From contig PSRH01000035.1 of the NCBI GenBank assembly GCA_003175915.1, forward strand, positions 1-6,283: a stretch of 6,283 bases of DNA. The letters are read 5' to 3'. The translations under genes and the position numbers were made by a program. This DNA is from Candidatus Melainabacteria bacterium. Its GTDB lineage: Bacteria > Cyanobacteriota > Vampirovibrionia > Obscuribacterales > Obscuribacteraceae. A model generated the notes under the pieces. It saw nothing but the letters and a program-made list of their open reading frames with translations. It was not told the DNA's origin and did no database searches. This document shows, in pieces, positions 1-6,248 of the stretch (its first letter is position 1; the number at the start of each line of letters is the position of its first letter).

Positions 1-30
1 CATGTTAGAAGACAGGCAGCCTGCACAATC

Positions 31-60
31 TTGACAATATGATAGCACGAAGCGTGTTCT
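31..60 (+). promoter_or_regulatory. Tentative promoter for the CPBP protease gene
   Basis: A perfect TTGACA -35 hexamer lies at 31-36. With an 18 bp spacer the matching -10 would be TGTTCT (55-60), which agrees with TATAAT at only three of six positions. A better -10-like hexamer, TATGAT at 38-43, has no -35 at the right distance. A small dyad (CACG-AAG-CGTG, 46-56) sits in the spacer. The location upstream of a plus-strand gene fits, but the evidence is weak. Confidence 0.25.
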
Positions 61-92
61 TGGAGCAGCGAAATCGTTAAATTTGAACTCTC

Positions 93-100
93 GGAGAGGA
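93..100 (+). promoter_or_regulatory. Shine-Dalgarno site selecting a TTG start
   Basis: GGAGAGGA lies four bases upstream of the TTG at 105. It decides the start of the CPBP protease gene: the next in-frame ATG is about 128 codons downstream and would remove several membrane helices. Confidence 0.75.
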
Positions 101-104
101 TTAG

Positions 105-1154
105 TTGAACGCCGATTTTTTCATTGTTGCCCTTCTTGGAATTCTGGGACTTTTGGCGCATGTAGCCCGAAAAAGACGATGGCTGGAAGGGCTATTGCGA
201 GTTTTCATCTTCAGCACGTTTCTGGTCGAATACTTTGTCTATGCCAATCGCGGACCTGACCTGCTCTTCAATCCATGGGCTGCCAATATTCTTTTGGGCA
301 CCTGCATTGTCACGCTGCTTTTACTCTTTATTCCGATTCGCCGACTGTTTTCTGTGGTTTTCACTAGTATTGATCTAGTGCTCTCCGGGCAAATCCTCAT
401 CCCGCTACTGCCACTCTTTCGCAAGGTGACAACCTGGGCCGACTTCTGGGCCTCAAGGCGGATTTTTGTGCCCGCTTCCATTCCACATATGGTTGGTCTA
501 TTCATCTATATATCCACCGCTGCCTATCTTTTGGCTGCCACCGATCCCAACACATTTCAGATGCCGGCGATGCCCATACCATTGCCCTTGCCGATCAGCC
601 AGTTGTTCTCGTATAACGGTCTGGGGCTGATTCTTCTCTCGTTTTGCGGGATCGGTATCTATGTCAGTCGCGCTCCGAAGGAGGCACTGACTCGACTCGG
701 TTGGGTGAAACCGACCTGGCCGCAAGTCGGAATTGGGCTCGCTATTATTGTCTTTAGCTTCGTATATGACGCTTTGTGGGCGATCTACACCCATCAATTA
801 TCTGGACAAGATCTAGCCTCGAAGCTGTCTGCTTACAATGCCGGTACTTTCTCCACTCCGGGAGGGTTTGCACCGTCGGTGGTGCTGGCTCTGGCAACGG
901 CGCTATGCGCAGGCATTGGCGAAGAAACGTTAGTGCGAGGTGCACTGCAGCCAGTTCTGGGAATCCTGCCGGCCGCCTTTTTGCACGGCATGCTGCATGG
1001 ACAGTTTGCCCACGCGCCGATCTTCATTCTTCAAGTGGCGCTCTGGTCCACTTGCATCGGCATTGTGCGACGCTATACGAACACGACGACGACAATCATT
1101 GGCCATGCCGGCTTTAACTTCGTCACCACGTTTTTGTTTTCCTTCAATCCTTGA
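105..1154 (+). CDS. CPBP family intramembrane glutamic endopeptidase (CAAX protease / Abi family)
   Basis: This 349-residue polytopic membrane protein has the conserved CPBP motifs near its C-terminus: E273-E274-x-x-x-R278, then F292 followed by H294/H298, then H334-x-x-x-N338. In this family (Rce1, MroQ, bacteriocin self-immunity proteins) the glutamate and histidines form the active site inside the membrane and cleave peptide bonds in or near the bilayer. Hydrophobic segments lie around residues 3-20, 31-46, 60-77, 82-104, 126-144, 171-187, 206-224, 256-270 and from 285 to the end. The N-terminal half (1-200) is not recognisable beyond being hydrophobic and makes the protein longer than many family members of 200-300 residues. 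The start is TTG, supported by a good SD four bases upstream. The gene stands alone on its strand and converges on the DUF3592-like gene, with 57 bp between the two. The substrate cannot be told from sequence; bacterial members include peptide-processing, immunity and uncharacterised enzymes. Confidence 0.9.
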   Translation: MNADFFIVALLGILGLLAHVARKRRWLEGLLRVFIFSTFLVEYFVYANRGPDLLFNPWAANILLGTCIVTLLLLFIPIRRLFSVVFTSIDLVLSGQILIPLLPLFRKVTTWADFWASRRIFVPASIPHMVGLFIYISTAAYLLAATDPNTFQMPAMPIPLPLPISQLFSYNGLGLILLSFCGIGIYVSRAPKEALTRLGWVKPTWPQVGIGLAIIVFSFVYDALWAIYTHQLSGQDLASKLSAYNAGTFSTPGGFAPSVVLALATALCAGIGEETLVRGALQPVLGILPAAFLHGMLHGQFAHAPIFILQVALWSTCIGIVRRYTNTTTTIIGHAGFNFVTTFLFSFNP

Positions 1155-1156
1155 GT

Positions 1157-1186
1157 AAGCGATCCAAGCAGTCGGTCGCTTTGTTT
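1157..1186 (+). terminator. Probable rho-independent terminator of the CPBP gene
   Basis: AAGCGATC (1157-1164) can pair with GGTCGCTT (1174-1181), giving an 8 bp stem with one G-U pair and a 9-base loop, followed by TTGTTT. It starts three bases after the TGA stop of the CPBP gene. The U-tract is short and interrupted, so termination may be partial. On the opposite strand no T-run follows, so it probably serves the plus-strand gene. Confidence 0.55.
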
Positions 1187-1211
1187 AGTCCGCTCGAATC
1201 AAAATAGTCAA

Positions 1212-1841
1212 CTACCGCCGTCTTTGCTGGGCTCTCAGCGCCGCCTCCAATGACAACGAGGGATCATCCACCGGCTCGGTGACATGACCGTGGAAATACA
1301 AGGCAGCCAGGCCCAGTCCACCGACACCAATTAGCAAAAGGGCTGTATACCAGAGGCTCTTTCCGCCCTGAAGGACATCCGGATCGGGCACCGACTCTTC
1401 CGGATGCTTTGGTTGGTAGCGCACTTTTATTGGTTTGTAGTGCGTGTGGGCAATTAGATCGCGAGTCGCTTCCAGCGCCTGACTGAGTGTCATAGCGGTA
1501 CCGTCCTCCCTCACCTTTTGCAGGATCTCGCGGCTATCAGGTACCTCAATCTCCGGGTATTTAAAGGTGGCTCGCCGGACCCAGGACAAGCAGGGACCGC
1601 AATTTTTCTCGCCAATATATTCTTTCCCGTCAACGTTGTATGAATACTTGGCGTATGGAATGGCAATCGGCATGAAGCGGTTGAGCACAGGCATGGGTAC
1701 GCTGCGATCCTCGATTTCAATCAGGTTCCCATCTATCGAAGGCCATCCTAGAGACTTGCTTTCGTCCATTTTTTCAAAGCCAAGTCCTAAGAGCGCTACT
1801 AGCCCAATGAATAAGACACAACCCAGAAAGATTTTTGCCAT
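1212..1841 (-). CDS. DUF3592-like two-pass membrane protein
   Basis: A protein of 209 residues. A membrane helix at about 4-20 is followed by an extracytoplasmic stretch (about 22-162), a second helix (about 164-182) and a short C-terminal tail ending in QQRRR, consistent with both termini in the cytoplasm. The layout and scattered motifs fit DUF3592: W33-P34 and G38 after the first helix, a Y-x-Y-x-V-D-G-x-x-Y strand pair at 66-75, V140-R-Y-x-P144 with P147 and P152, and a Gly/Leu-rich second helix. The function of DUF3592 proteins is unknown. A CGPC motif at 81-84 lies in the extracytoplasmic part without a surrounding thioredoxin fold. The reading frame is open up to an ATG at 1931, but the ATG at 1841 is preferred: GAGGAGG lies five bases upstream and the membrane helix begins directly after it. 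The gene is convergent with the CPBP gene and divergent from the signal-peptide gene. Confidence 0.75.
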   Translation of the reverse strand: MAKIFLGCVLFIGLVALLGLGFEKMDESKSLGWPSIDGNLIEIEDRSVPMPVLNRFMPIAIPYAKYSYNVDGKEYIGEKNCGPCLSWVRRATFKYPEIEVPDSREILQKVREDGTAMTLSQALEATRDLIAHTHYKPIKVRYQPKHPEESVPDPDVLQGGKSLWYTALLLIGVGGLGLAALYFHGHVTEPVDDPSLSLEAALRAQQRRR

Positions 1842-1846
1842 AGTAT

Positions 1847-1853
1847 CCTCCTC
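1847..1853 (-). promoter_or_regulatory. Strong Shine-Dalgarno site fixing the start of the DUF3592-like gene
   Basis: On the minus strand GAGGAGG precedes the ATG (1841-1839) with a 5-base spacer. It is close to the ideal anti-16S sequence and argues against the in-frame ATG 30 codons upstream. Confidence 0.8.
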
Positions 1854-1914
1854 AGGCCATAACCAGGGCAGCTTGGTATCGACAGAAAACCGAACAAAAC
1901 TCGGGATGCCAATA

Positions 1915-1935
1915 CTATGGGAGGTCACCATAGCA
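1915..1935 (-). promoter_or_regulatory. Dyad CTATGG-N7-CCATAG overlapping a possible extended -10
   Basis: Perfect 6 bp inverted arms lie at 1915-1920 and 1928-1933, and the sequence across the spacer contains the near-palindrome GGTCACC (1923-1929). Read on the minus strand, TGC-TATGGT (1935-1927) resembles an extended -10 element about 86 bp upstream of the DUF3592-like start. No fitting -35 is visible. The dyad could be an operator over that promoter, a leader hairpin, or chance. The rest of the 1842-2056 intergenic region shows nothing else firm apart from the plus-strand promoter at 2009. Confidence 0.3.
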
Positions 1936-2008
1936 TTGTTTAGTCTAGCACTTGGTGGAGATTGATCACCTCCCCATGCCTGTCGGACCTTTTGGGGATA
2001 GCCGGCTT

Positions 2009-2017
2009 TGCTATAAT
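2009..2017 (+). promoter_or_regulatory. Extended -10 promoter for the signal-peptide membrane protein
   Basis: TGC-TATAAT is a perfect extended -10 element (TG-n-TATAAT). No convincing -35 hexamer lies 16-18 bp upstream, which is common for extended -10 promoters. Transcription would begin near 2024, giving a leader of about 33 bases before the ATG at 2057. Confidence 0.6.
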
Positions 2018-2056
2018 CACTTTTGAAAAACCGGCGGAGATTCTAAGCTGTCAAAT

Positions 2057-2713
2057 ATGCGACTGCGCCCCCTGGTTCTATCACTAATTTTGTGTTTTGC
2101 CCTTTCGCTATTGAGCAGTGCCCCCGTGCAGGCTCAATGGGGTTTTTCGTTGAGAAAGCCACTCTATCTCCTTAAGATCTCTCATGGAGCTGATCACTTC
2201 CAGACCAATAGTGAGGCGGAAGGCACTGAAAAATTGCGCCAGGAGTGGGACACCTGGATGCAAAAAGGCCGGATTGCTCTGGAGTTGCACTTGTATGGTC
2301 GTGGCGGTAATTTCTTTTCTGGGGCTTTCTTAATTGCCGAACTTCTTGACGATCCTGACCTTGAGCAAAAAACACTTGATACAGCTGAAAATCTCTATCT
2401 GTCGATCAAAGAAAAGGAGAAACAGAATCCTATCTCGGTTGTGCCGAGGGATTTTCTGATCGGTTTTGTTATCGCCTGCGCGATCATAATCTTATTTGTC
2501 GTCCAAGGTATTGAGTGGCTGCCCTGGCGCTTAGTAGTGGCAGTCGTACTGGTGGGTGTTATTGGGTTACTTGTTTACTCTCAAATAGACCGGCAGGACC
2601 AAATCAATCGCCTGGGCGAAGCCGTTACTCGCTTCAAAAAGAGCGTCGAAGATCGCCATCACCAAAGTGAAAGCCCATACAAAATGGGCAGTTGGGGTTA
2701 CGAGATCAATTAA
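2057..2713 (+). CDS. Hypothetical exported protein with signal peptide and two C-terminal membrane helices
   Basis: I do not recognise this 218-residue protein. It begins with a classical signal peptide: Arg at 2 and 4, a hydrophobic core at about 6-20, and a V-Q-A cleavage motif ending at residue 26, before Q27-W28. Residues 27-130 form a mostly hydrophilic, probably helical domain exposed outside the cytoplasm. Two hydrophobic helices follow (about 133-151 and 157-175), joined by a very short turn containing E153-W-L-P-W157. A charged tail (176-218) may include a short amphipathic or coiled segment around 181-200. After cleavage both the main domain and the tail would lie outside. Signal peptide, soluble domain and membrane helices together suggest an envelope protein, but no enzyme motif is visible. 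The SD-like GGAG (2036-2039) is 17 bases from the ATG, too far for good spacing; it is 8 bases from an in-frame CTG at 2048, which could be the real start and would add three residues. It has its own promoter and converges on the FtsH-like gene. Confidence 0.75.
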   Translation: MRLRPLVLSLILCFALSLLSSAPVQAQWGFSLRKPLYLLKISHGADHFQTNSEAEGTEKLRQEWDTWMQKGRIALELHLYGRGGNFFSGAFLIAELLDDPDLEQKTLDTAENLYLSIKEKEKQNPISVVPRDFLIGFVIACAIIILFVVQGIEWLPWRLVVAVVLVGVIGLLVYSQIDRQDQINRLGEAVTRFKKSVEDRHHQSESPYKMGSWGYEIN

Positions 2714-2763
2714 TCCGGAAGCTGGCTATTTCTGATCTTCGGATGATTGTTTGCTTTCCGGAT
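2713..2763. terminator. Inverted repeat across the convergent gene ends, possible terminator
   Basis: ATCCGGAAGC (2713-2722) pairs with GCTTTCCGGAT (2753-2763) apart from one bulged T, with a loop of 30 bases. It begins at the last base of the plus-strand stop codon and reaches into the last codons of the minus-strand gene. The T-tracts on both sides are poor (CATCTTTT on the plus side), so a role as a bidirectional terminator is only possible. Confidence 0.3.
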
Positions 2764-5700
2764 CATCTTTTGAGGCGGATTCCGTCTCCGATCCGGAAGA
2801 GTCCTTCTCTTTTGACTCAGTTCCTGATTCAGAAGGCGTATCGCTGCCATTTTTGCCGTTGCCATTGCGCTTAGTGCGCCTGCCTGGAGCGGGTAGAGCA
2901 CGGATCGCTTCCAGGTTCAGTTGAATCGCTTTACCTACTAGCCGTTTCTCTGCCAATCCCAAAGCTTCTTGTTCTAAGTCATATTCTGATCGGTGAGGCT
3001 CCAGAATTCTAGCGATATCTTTGAAGGATAGCGTTTCCTTTTCCATCAATTCATGAGCCAGGCGATCTAACTTGTCTCGGTTTTTGCCGAGCAGCTCGCG
3101 AACGGTATTGAGGCAATCGTCCACGACTTTCTTTATTTCTAGTTCGAGCTCTCTAGTAGTGACTTCGGAAGCCCAAGTACCGTTATCGCCATATCCTCCA
3201 TAAGCGGAATCCACGTTGAAAACAAATGAGCCCATGCCCCAATGACGAATCATCGAACGAGCGACACGAGCAACGTTCCTCAAGTCACTCGAAGGTCCAG
3301 AGCTAACGTACTCATTGATCATTTCTTCGGCAACGTAGCCGCCGAGAGAGACTTCGATGTCCGCTAGATACTCATCTTTCGCCTTTTTCCTGTAGTCTTC
3401 CTTATTGACACTCCAAAGATAGCCATTTGCTCCACCCCTGGGTACTACAGTCAAGACTTGAATGAGCTCCTTCCTTCTTCTGTGATAGCAGACGATGGCG
3501 TGACCGGCTTCATGATAAGCAACAGCCCTATATTCTTCGGCAAGAACTTGTCCGCTGAACGGGACGCCGAAAATGACTCGCTGAATTGCTTGAATTAAAT
3601 CTGTTTGTGAAATGGAGTCCCGATTATCCCGAATTGCCAAAAGGCCGGCTTCATTGACGACATTCTCGATTTGCGCTCCGGCATTAAACACGGTCATTCT
3701 TGCAATATCTAAAATATTGACAGTACCGTCTAGTTTCACTTTCTTCATGTAATGCTTCAAAATGGCTTCGCGACCTTCCAAGTTCGGCAATGGAACATCA
3801 ATGATTCGGTCGAATCTGCCTGGCCGTAAGAGGGCATCGTCGAGCAAACCTACATTATTAGTGGCGCCGATGGTGAGGACCTTATGTTTCCCGAAGCCAT
3901 CCAACTCGCTGAGCAATTGGTTCAACGTTTTGTTTGAATCTTGAATAGCGCCGCCACCGCGATCCCAGCCACGGCGACCGCCAACCGCGTCGATCTCGTC
4001 AATAAATACTATGCAAGGTTTCCCACTTCGTCTAGCTTGTTCATAGACGGCGCGCACGCGGGTTGCACCAACACCGGCCCACATCGACTGGAAATCGCCA
4101 CCGCTTAGTGCGTAGAATGGCACGCCGGCTTCATTGGCGATGGCTTTTGCGAGCATAGTCTTTCCAGTTCCCGGAGGTCCGACGAGCAGTACCCCCTTTG
4201 GCGCTTTTAATCCACTAGCAAAGACCTTTTCGGCATTTTTTAGTAAAGCCACTACTTCTGCCGCTTCGGCTCTGGCGCTGTCGATACCTTTAACGTCGTC
4301 GAGTGTTACATCCAAGTCAGGTACTTTCGATAGATTCATGCCACCGGTGTTTAACTTGTGGCCCGCCGTTACAGCAATCCGTTCCGCAGCTTCTTCTAGA
4401 TCTATTTCCTCAACACTTTTGCCACCATGGCGAACAGCGATTATGGCTGCTTCATTCACGCAAGCGGCTATATCTGCTCCAGAGAAATTGACTGACAACT
4501 TTGCCAGTTTTTCTAGATCGGGCTCAGAGGCTAACTTAATGTTTTTCAGATATTGTTTGAAGATCAGCTTGCGGGCTTCGAAGTCCGGTACTCCAATGTA
4601 TGCTTTTCGATCGAACCGGCCAGAGCGCATGAAAGCCGGATCGAGATTTTGTTCCATATTGGTGGCGCCGATGGTTATGACGTTGCTTCGGCCTAGTCCA
4701 TCCAACTCGACCAGTAATTGATTCAAAGCGTTGGTGCGGTTGGAGCCCGTATCTGTTACGGTCCCACTTATGCTGTCTATTTCGTCGATGAAGACGATTG
4801 CTGCCGGATTCTTCCTTGCTTGCACATACAGTCCCCGAATCCGTTCTGCGCCATCGCCAACTCCCTGCAAGTAACTGCCGGACAGACCGAAGAAGGGAAC
4901 TCCAGCTTCATTGGCAACCGCTTTAGCAAGCATAGTCTTGCCGACGCCCGGAGGACCTATAAGTAGCAGGCCTTTGGGAATTTTTGCTCCGATACGACGC
5001 AGTTCATCACCGTGCTGAAGGAAATCAACAATCTCAAGTACGTCCTGCTTGACGTCGTCGATGCCAACGACATCTTTTAACCGGATTTGCGTATCGTGGT
5101 TAGCAATACTCAGACCGGAGCCGACGAGGGTGCGTTCGAGTCCAACGGAAACGCGTTCCAGGGCTTGAATAGCCATTTCTGTAGTGACTTTCCCAGGATT
5201 GCCGGGTCGATTGGCAATCAAAGCTGCTTCGTTAACGACATTAGCGATTTCCGCAGGTGAGTAATTTGCTGTGAGCATAACCAGCTCATCCAGATCAACA
5301 TATCGTTCGCCGTCGTGAAGTGGATTCTTTTCGCCGCCGTTGCCGATCTTTCCTTCGGGAGGTAGATCGCACACTACTTTTTTCAAATAATATCGGAAGA
5401 GTTGCCTGCGGTCCTCTGGAGTAGGCGATTCAAAATATATGCGCCTGTCCATGCGGCCTGGACGCATAAGCGCTGGGTCGAGAATGGCATCGTTATTGGT
5501 GGCGCCAATCACCATCATATTGGAGCCGTAGAAACCATCCATTTCGGTTAACAAGGTATTCAACGTCATGTTCATGTCCGAAACGGCACCAAATCCGCGA
5601 TCGCTGGTGCGGCGGGCGCCCATTGAATCGATTTCGTCTATGAATAAGATTGATTTCTCGAAACGTCTTAGCTTTGCGAACATAGTCTTGAGCTTGAACA

Positions 5701-6235
5701 CGCCCAGACCGAAAATCAGACCACTAATGTTGCCCCCTTCGACCACGAAGAAGGGGACGCCAACTTCGTTGGCGATGGCACGAGCGAAAAGAGTCTTGCC
5801 AACACCAGGCGGTCCGATGAAGAGCATGCCCTTCGGTACCTCCGCGCCAGATGCTTCATATTTTTTTGGATTGGCCATCATGTCGATTACTTCGCGTATT
5901 TCGACTTTGGCTCTCTCGTTGCCGACTAACTCTTCCAGCCTAGTCGGGGCCTTCGGATTGATCGGAGGTTTCTTATAAAGGAAAGGAAAGAATCTTTTCG
6001 AAAAACTCTTGGGTGCCTTGGAGTCAGCCCGAGGAGGCAGCGGAAAGATAATCGATATCAGGACATAGAACTGAATTAGTAGGATAAGAGCCCCGAAAAT
6101 GGCAGCCGCCACGACGGACACCACCGAATATTTCAGTAGCGCCGGGAATGACGTGAACGGGTTCCAATAGGTGGATGTGATCAGCAGTGTCAGAATCCAC
6201 AGTATCAAAAGCGTCCATCGGGCCCAAGTTTTCAT
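2726..6235 (-). CDS. ftsH: FtsH-type ATP-dependent zinc metalloprotease with three tandem AAA+ domains
   Basis: A membrane-anchored AAA+ protease of 1169 residues, nearly twice the usual FtsH length. In order: membrane helices at about 6-22 and 37-63 separated by a loop of only about 14 residues; AAA1 (about 96-365) with Walker A GPPGVGKT 141-148, Walker B 196-201 and arginine fingers R261/R264; AAA2 (about 382-625) with Walker A 427-434, Walker B 480-485 and R540/R543; AAA3 (about 640-892) with Walker A GPPGTGKT 686-693, Walker B 742-747 and R807/R810; M41 peptidase (about 900-1082) with zinc motif HEAGH 908-912, catalytic E909 and third ligand D984 in SSDL; then an extension and an acidic Ser/Glu/Lys tail (about 1117-1169). 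In the family, ATP hydrolysis threads membrane and cytosolic substrates into the peptidase chamber. All ATPase and zinc motifs look intact, so an active enzyme is expected. The pore aromatic is present only in AAA3 (W719). The ATG has GAGGG eight bases upstream. The symbol denotes the family; a standard ftsH may exist elsewhere in the genome. The gene's promoter is outside the window. Confidence 0.96.
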   Translation of the reverse strand: MKTWARWTLLILWILTLLITSTYWNPFTSFPALLKYSVVSVVAAAIFGALILLIQFYVLISIIFPLPPRADSKAPKSFSKRFFPFLYKKPPINPKAPTRLEELVGNERAKVEIREVIDMMANPKKYEASGAEVPKGMLFIGPPGVGKTLFARAIANEVGVPFFVVEGGNISGLIFGLGVFKLKTMFAKLRRFEKSILFIDEIDSMGARRTSDRGFGAVSDMNMTLNTLLTEMDGFYGSNMMVIGATNNDAILDPALMRPGRMDRRIYFESPTPEDRRQLFRYYLKKVVCDLPPEGKIGNGGEKNPLHDGERYVDLDELVMLTANYSPAEIANVVNEAALIANRPGNPGKVTTEMAIQALERVSVGLERTLVGSGLSIANHDTQIRLKDVVGIDDVKQDVLEIVDFLQHGDELRRIGAKIPKGLLLIGPPGVGKTMLAKAVANEAGVPFFGLSGSYLQGVGDGAERIRGLYVQARKNPAAIVFIDEIDSISGTVTDTGSNRTNALNQLLVELDGLGRSNVITIGATNMEQNLDPAFMRSGRFDRKAYIGVPDFEARKLIFKQYLKNIKLASEPDLEKLAKLSVNFSGADIAACVNEAAIIAVRHGGKSVEEIDLEEAAERIAVTAGHKLNTGGMNLSKVPDLDVTLDDVKGIDSARAEAAEVVALLKNAEKVFASGLKAPKGVLLVGPPGTGKTMLAKAIANEAGVPFYALSGGDFQSMWAGVGATRVRAVYEQARRSGKPCIVFIDEIDAVGGRRGWDRGGGAIQDSNKTLNQLLSELDGFGKHKVLTIGATNNVGLLDDALLRPGRFDRIIDVPLPNLEGREAILKHYMKKVKLDGTVNILDIARMTVFNAGAQIENVVNEAGLLAIRDNRDSISQTDLIQAIQRVIFGVPFSGQVLAEEYRAVAYHEAGHAIVCYHRRRKELIQVLTVVPRGGANGYLWSVNKEDYRKKAKDEYLADIEVSLGGYVAEEMINEYVSSGPSSDLRNVARVARSMIRHWGMGSFVFNVDSAYGGYGDNGTWASEVTTRELELEIKKVVDDCLNTVRELLGKNRDKLDRLAHELMEKETLSFKDIARILEPHRSEYDLEQEALGLAEKRLVGKAIQLNLEAIRALPAPGRRTKRNGNGKNGSDTPSESGTESKEKDSSGSETESASKDDPESKQSSEDQK
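3560..5950 (-). repeat. Threefold internal repeat encoding AAA+ modules of the FtsH-like protein
   Basis: Three diverged copies of an AAA+ ATPase module lie end to end: AAA1 about 5141-5950, AAA2 about 4361-5092, AAA3 about 3560-4318. The Walker A codons are at 5792-5815, 4934-4957 and 4157-4180. Each repeats the order K-G-x-L-x-x-G-P-P-G-x-G-K-T, GVPF, FIDEID, GATN, GR-[FM]-DR and V-N-E-A. Only short nucleotide stretches are shared (for example GTGGCGCCGATGGT near 3860 and 4663), so this is old duplication at protein level, not a recent DNA repeat. Confidence 0.9.
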
Positions 6236-6241
6236 TCAGCG

Positions 6242-6248
6242 TTCCCTC
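6242..6248 (-). promoter_or_regulatory. Shine-Dalgarno site of the triple-AAA FtsH gene
   Basis: On the minus strand GAGGGAA precedes the ATG (6235-6233), with 8 bases between GAGGG and the ATG. The start agrees with the immediate onset of the first membrane helix. The remaining bases to the window edge show no convincing promoter. Confidence 0.65.

Noticed and set aside
13..23. Small dyad CAGG-CAG-CCTG in the left leader
   Set aside because: Only 4 bp arms with no following T-run; expected by chance.
1..42. Tail of an upstream gene entering from the left edge
   Set aside because: A plus frame is open to a TGA at 40-42 but is too short to recognise, and a possible minus-strand ATG at 3 lacks an SD; neither is supportable.
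1588..1605. Thioredoxin-like protein call based on CGPC
   Set aside because: There is no WCGPC context, no cis-Pro motif and no thioredoxin-like length between two helices; the overall pattern is DUF3592-like.
1842..1931. N-terminal extension of the DUF3592-like protein to an upstream ATG
   Set aside because: The extra 30 residues are unlike a membrane-protein N-terminus, while the inner ATG has a near-perfect SD and is followed at once by the first membrane helix.
1567..1965. Plus-strand open frame of 132 codons opposite the DUF3592-like gene
   Set aside because: It is antisense to the supported gene for most of its length and has no family features.
1954..1973. Inverted arms GGTG...CACC / GGAG...CTCC in the divergent intergenic region
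   Set aside because: Four-base arms with competing pairings and no relation to a promoter element; likely chance.
4134..4721. Open frame of 195 codons on the plus strand
   Set aside because: It lies wholly antisense inside the triple-AAA protease, its translation is low-complexity Ser/Ala/Pro-rich, and it matches no family; it is a shadow of the real gene.
3560..5950. Triple AAA modules as an assembly artefact or recent tandem duplication
   Set aside because: The modules differ at many residues, including pore loops, linkers and a lid insertion, and share only short nucleotide identities; an assembly duplication would give near-identical copies.
5568..5978. Open frame of 136 codons on the plus strand
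   Set aside because: Antisense to the AAA1 coding region, with no recognisable domain; a shadow frame.
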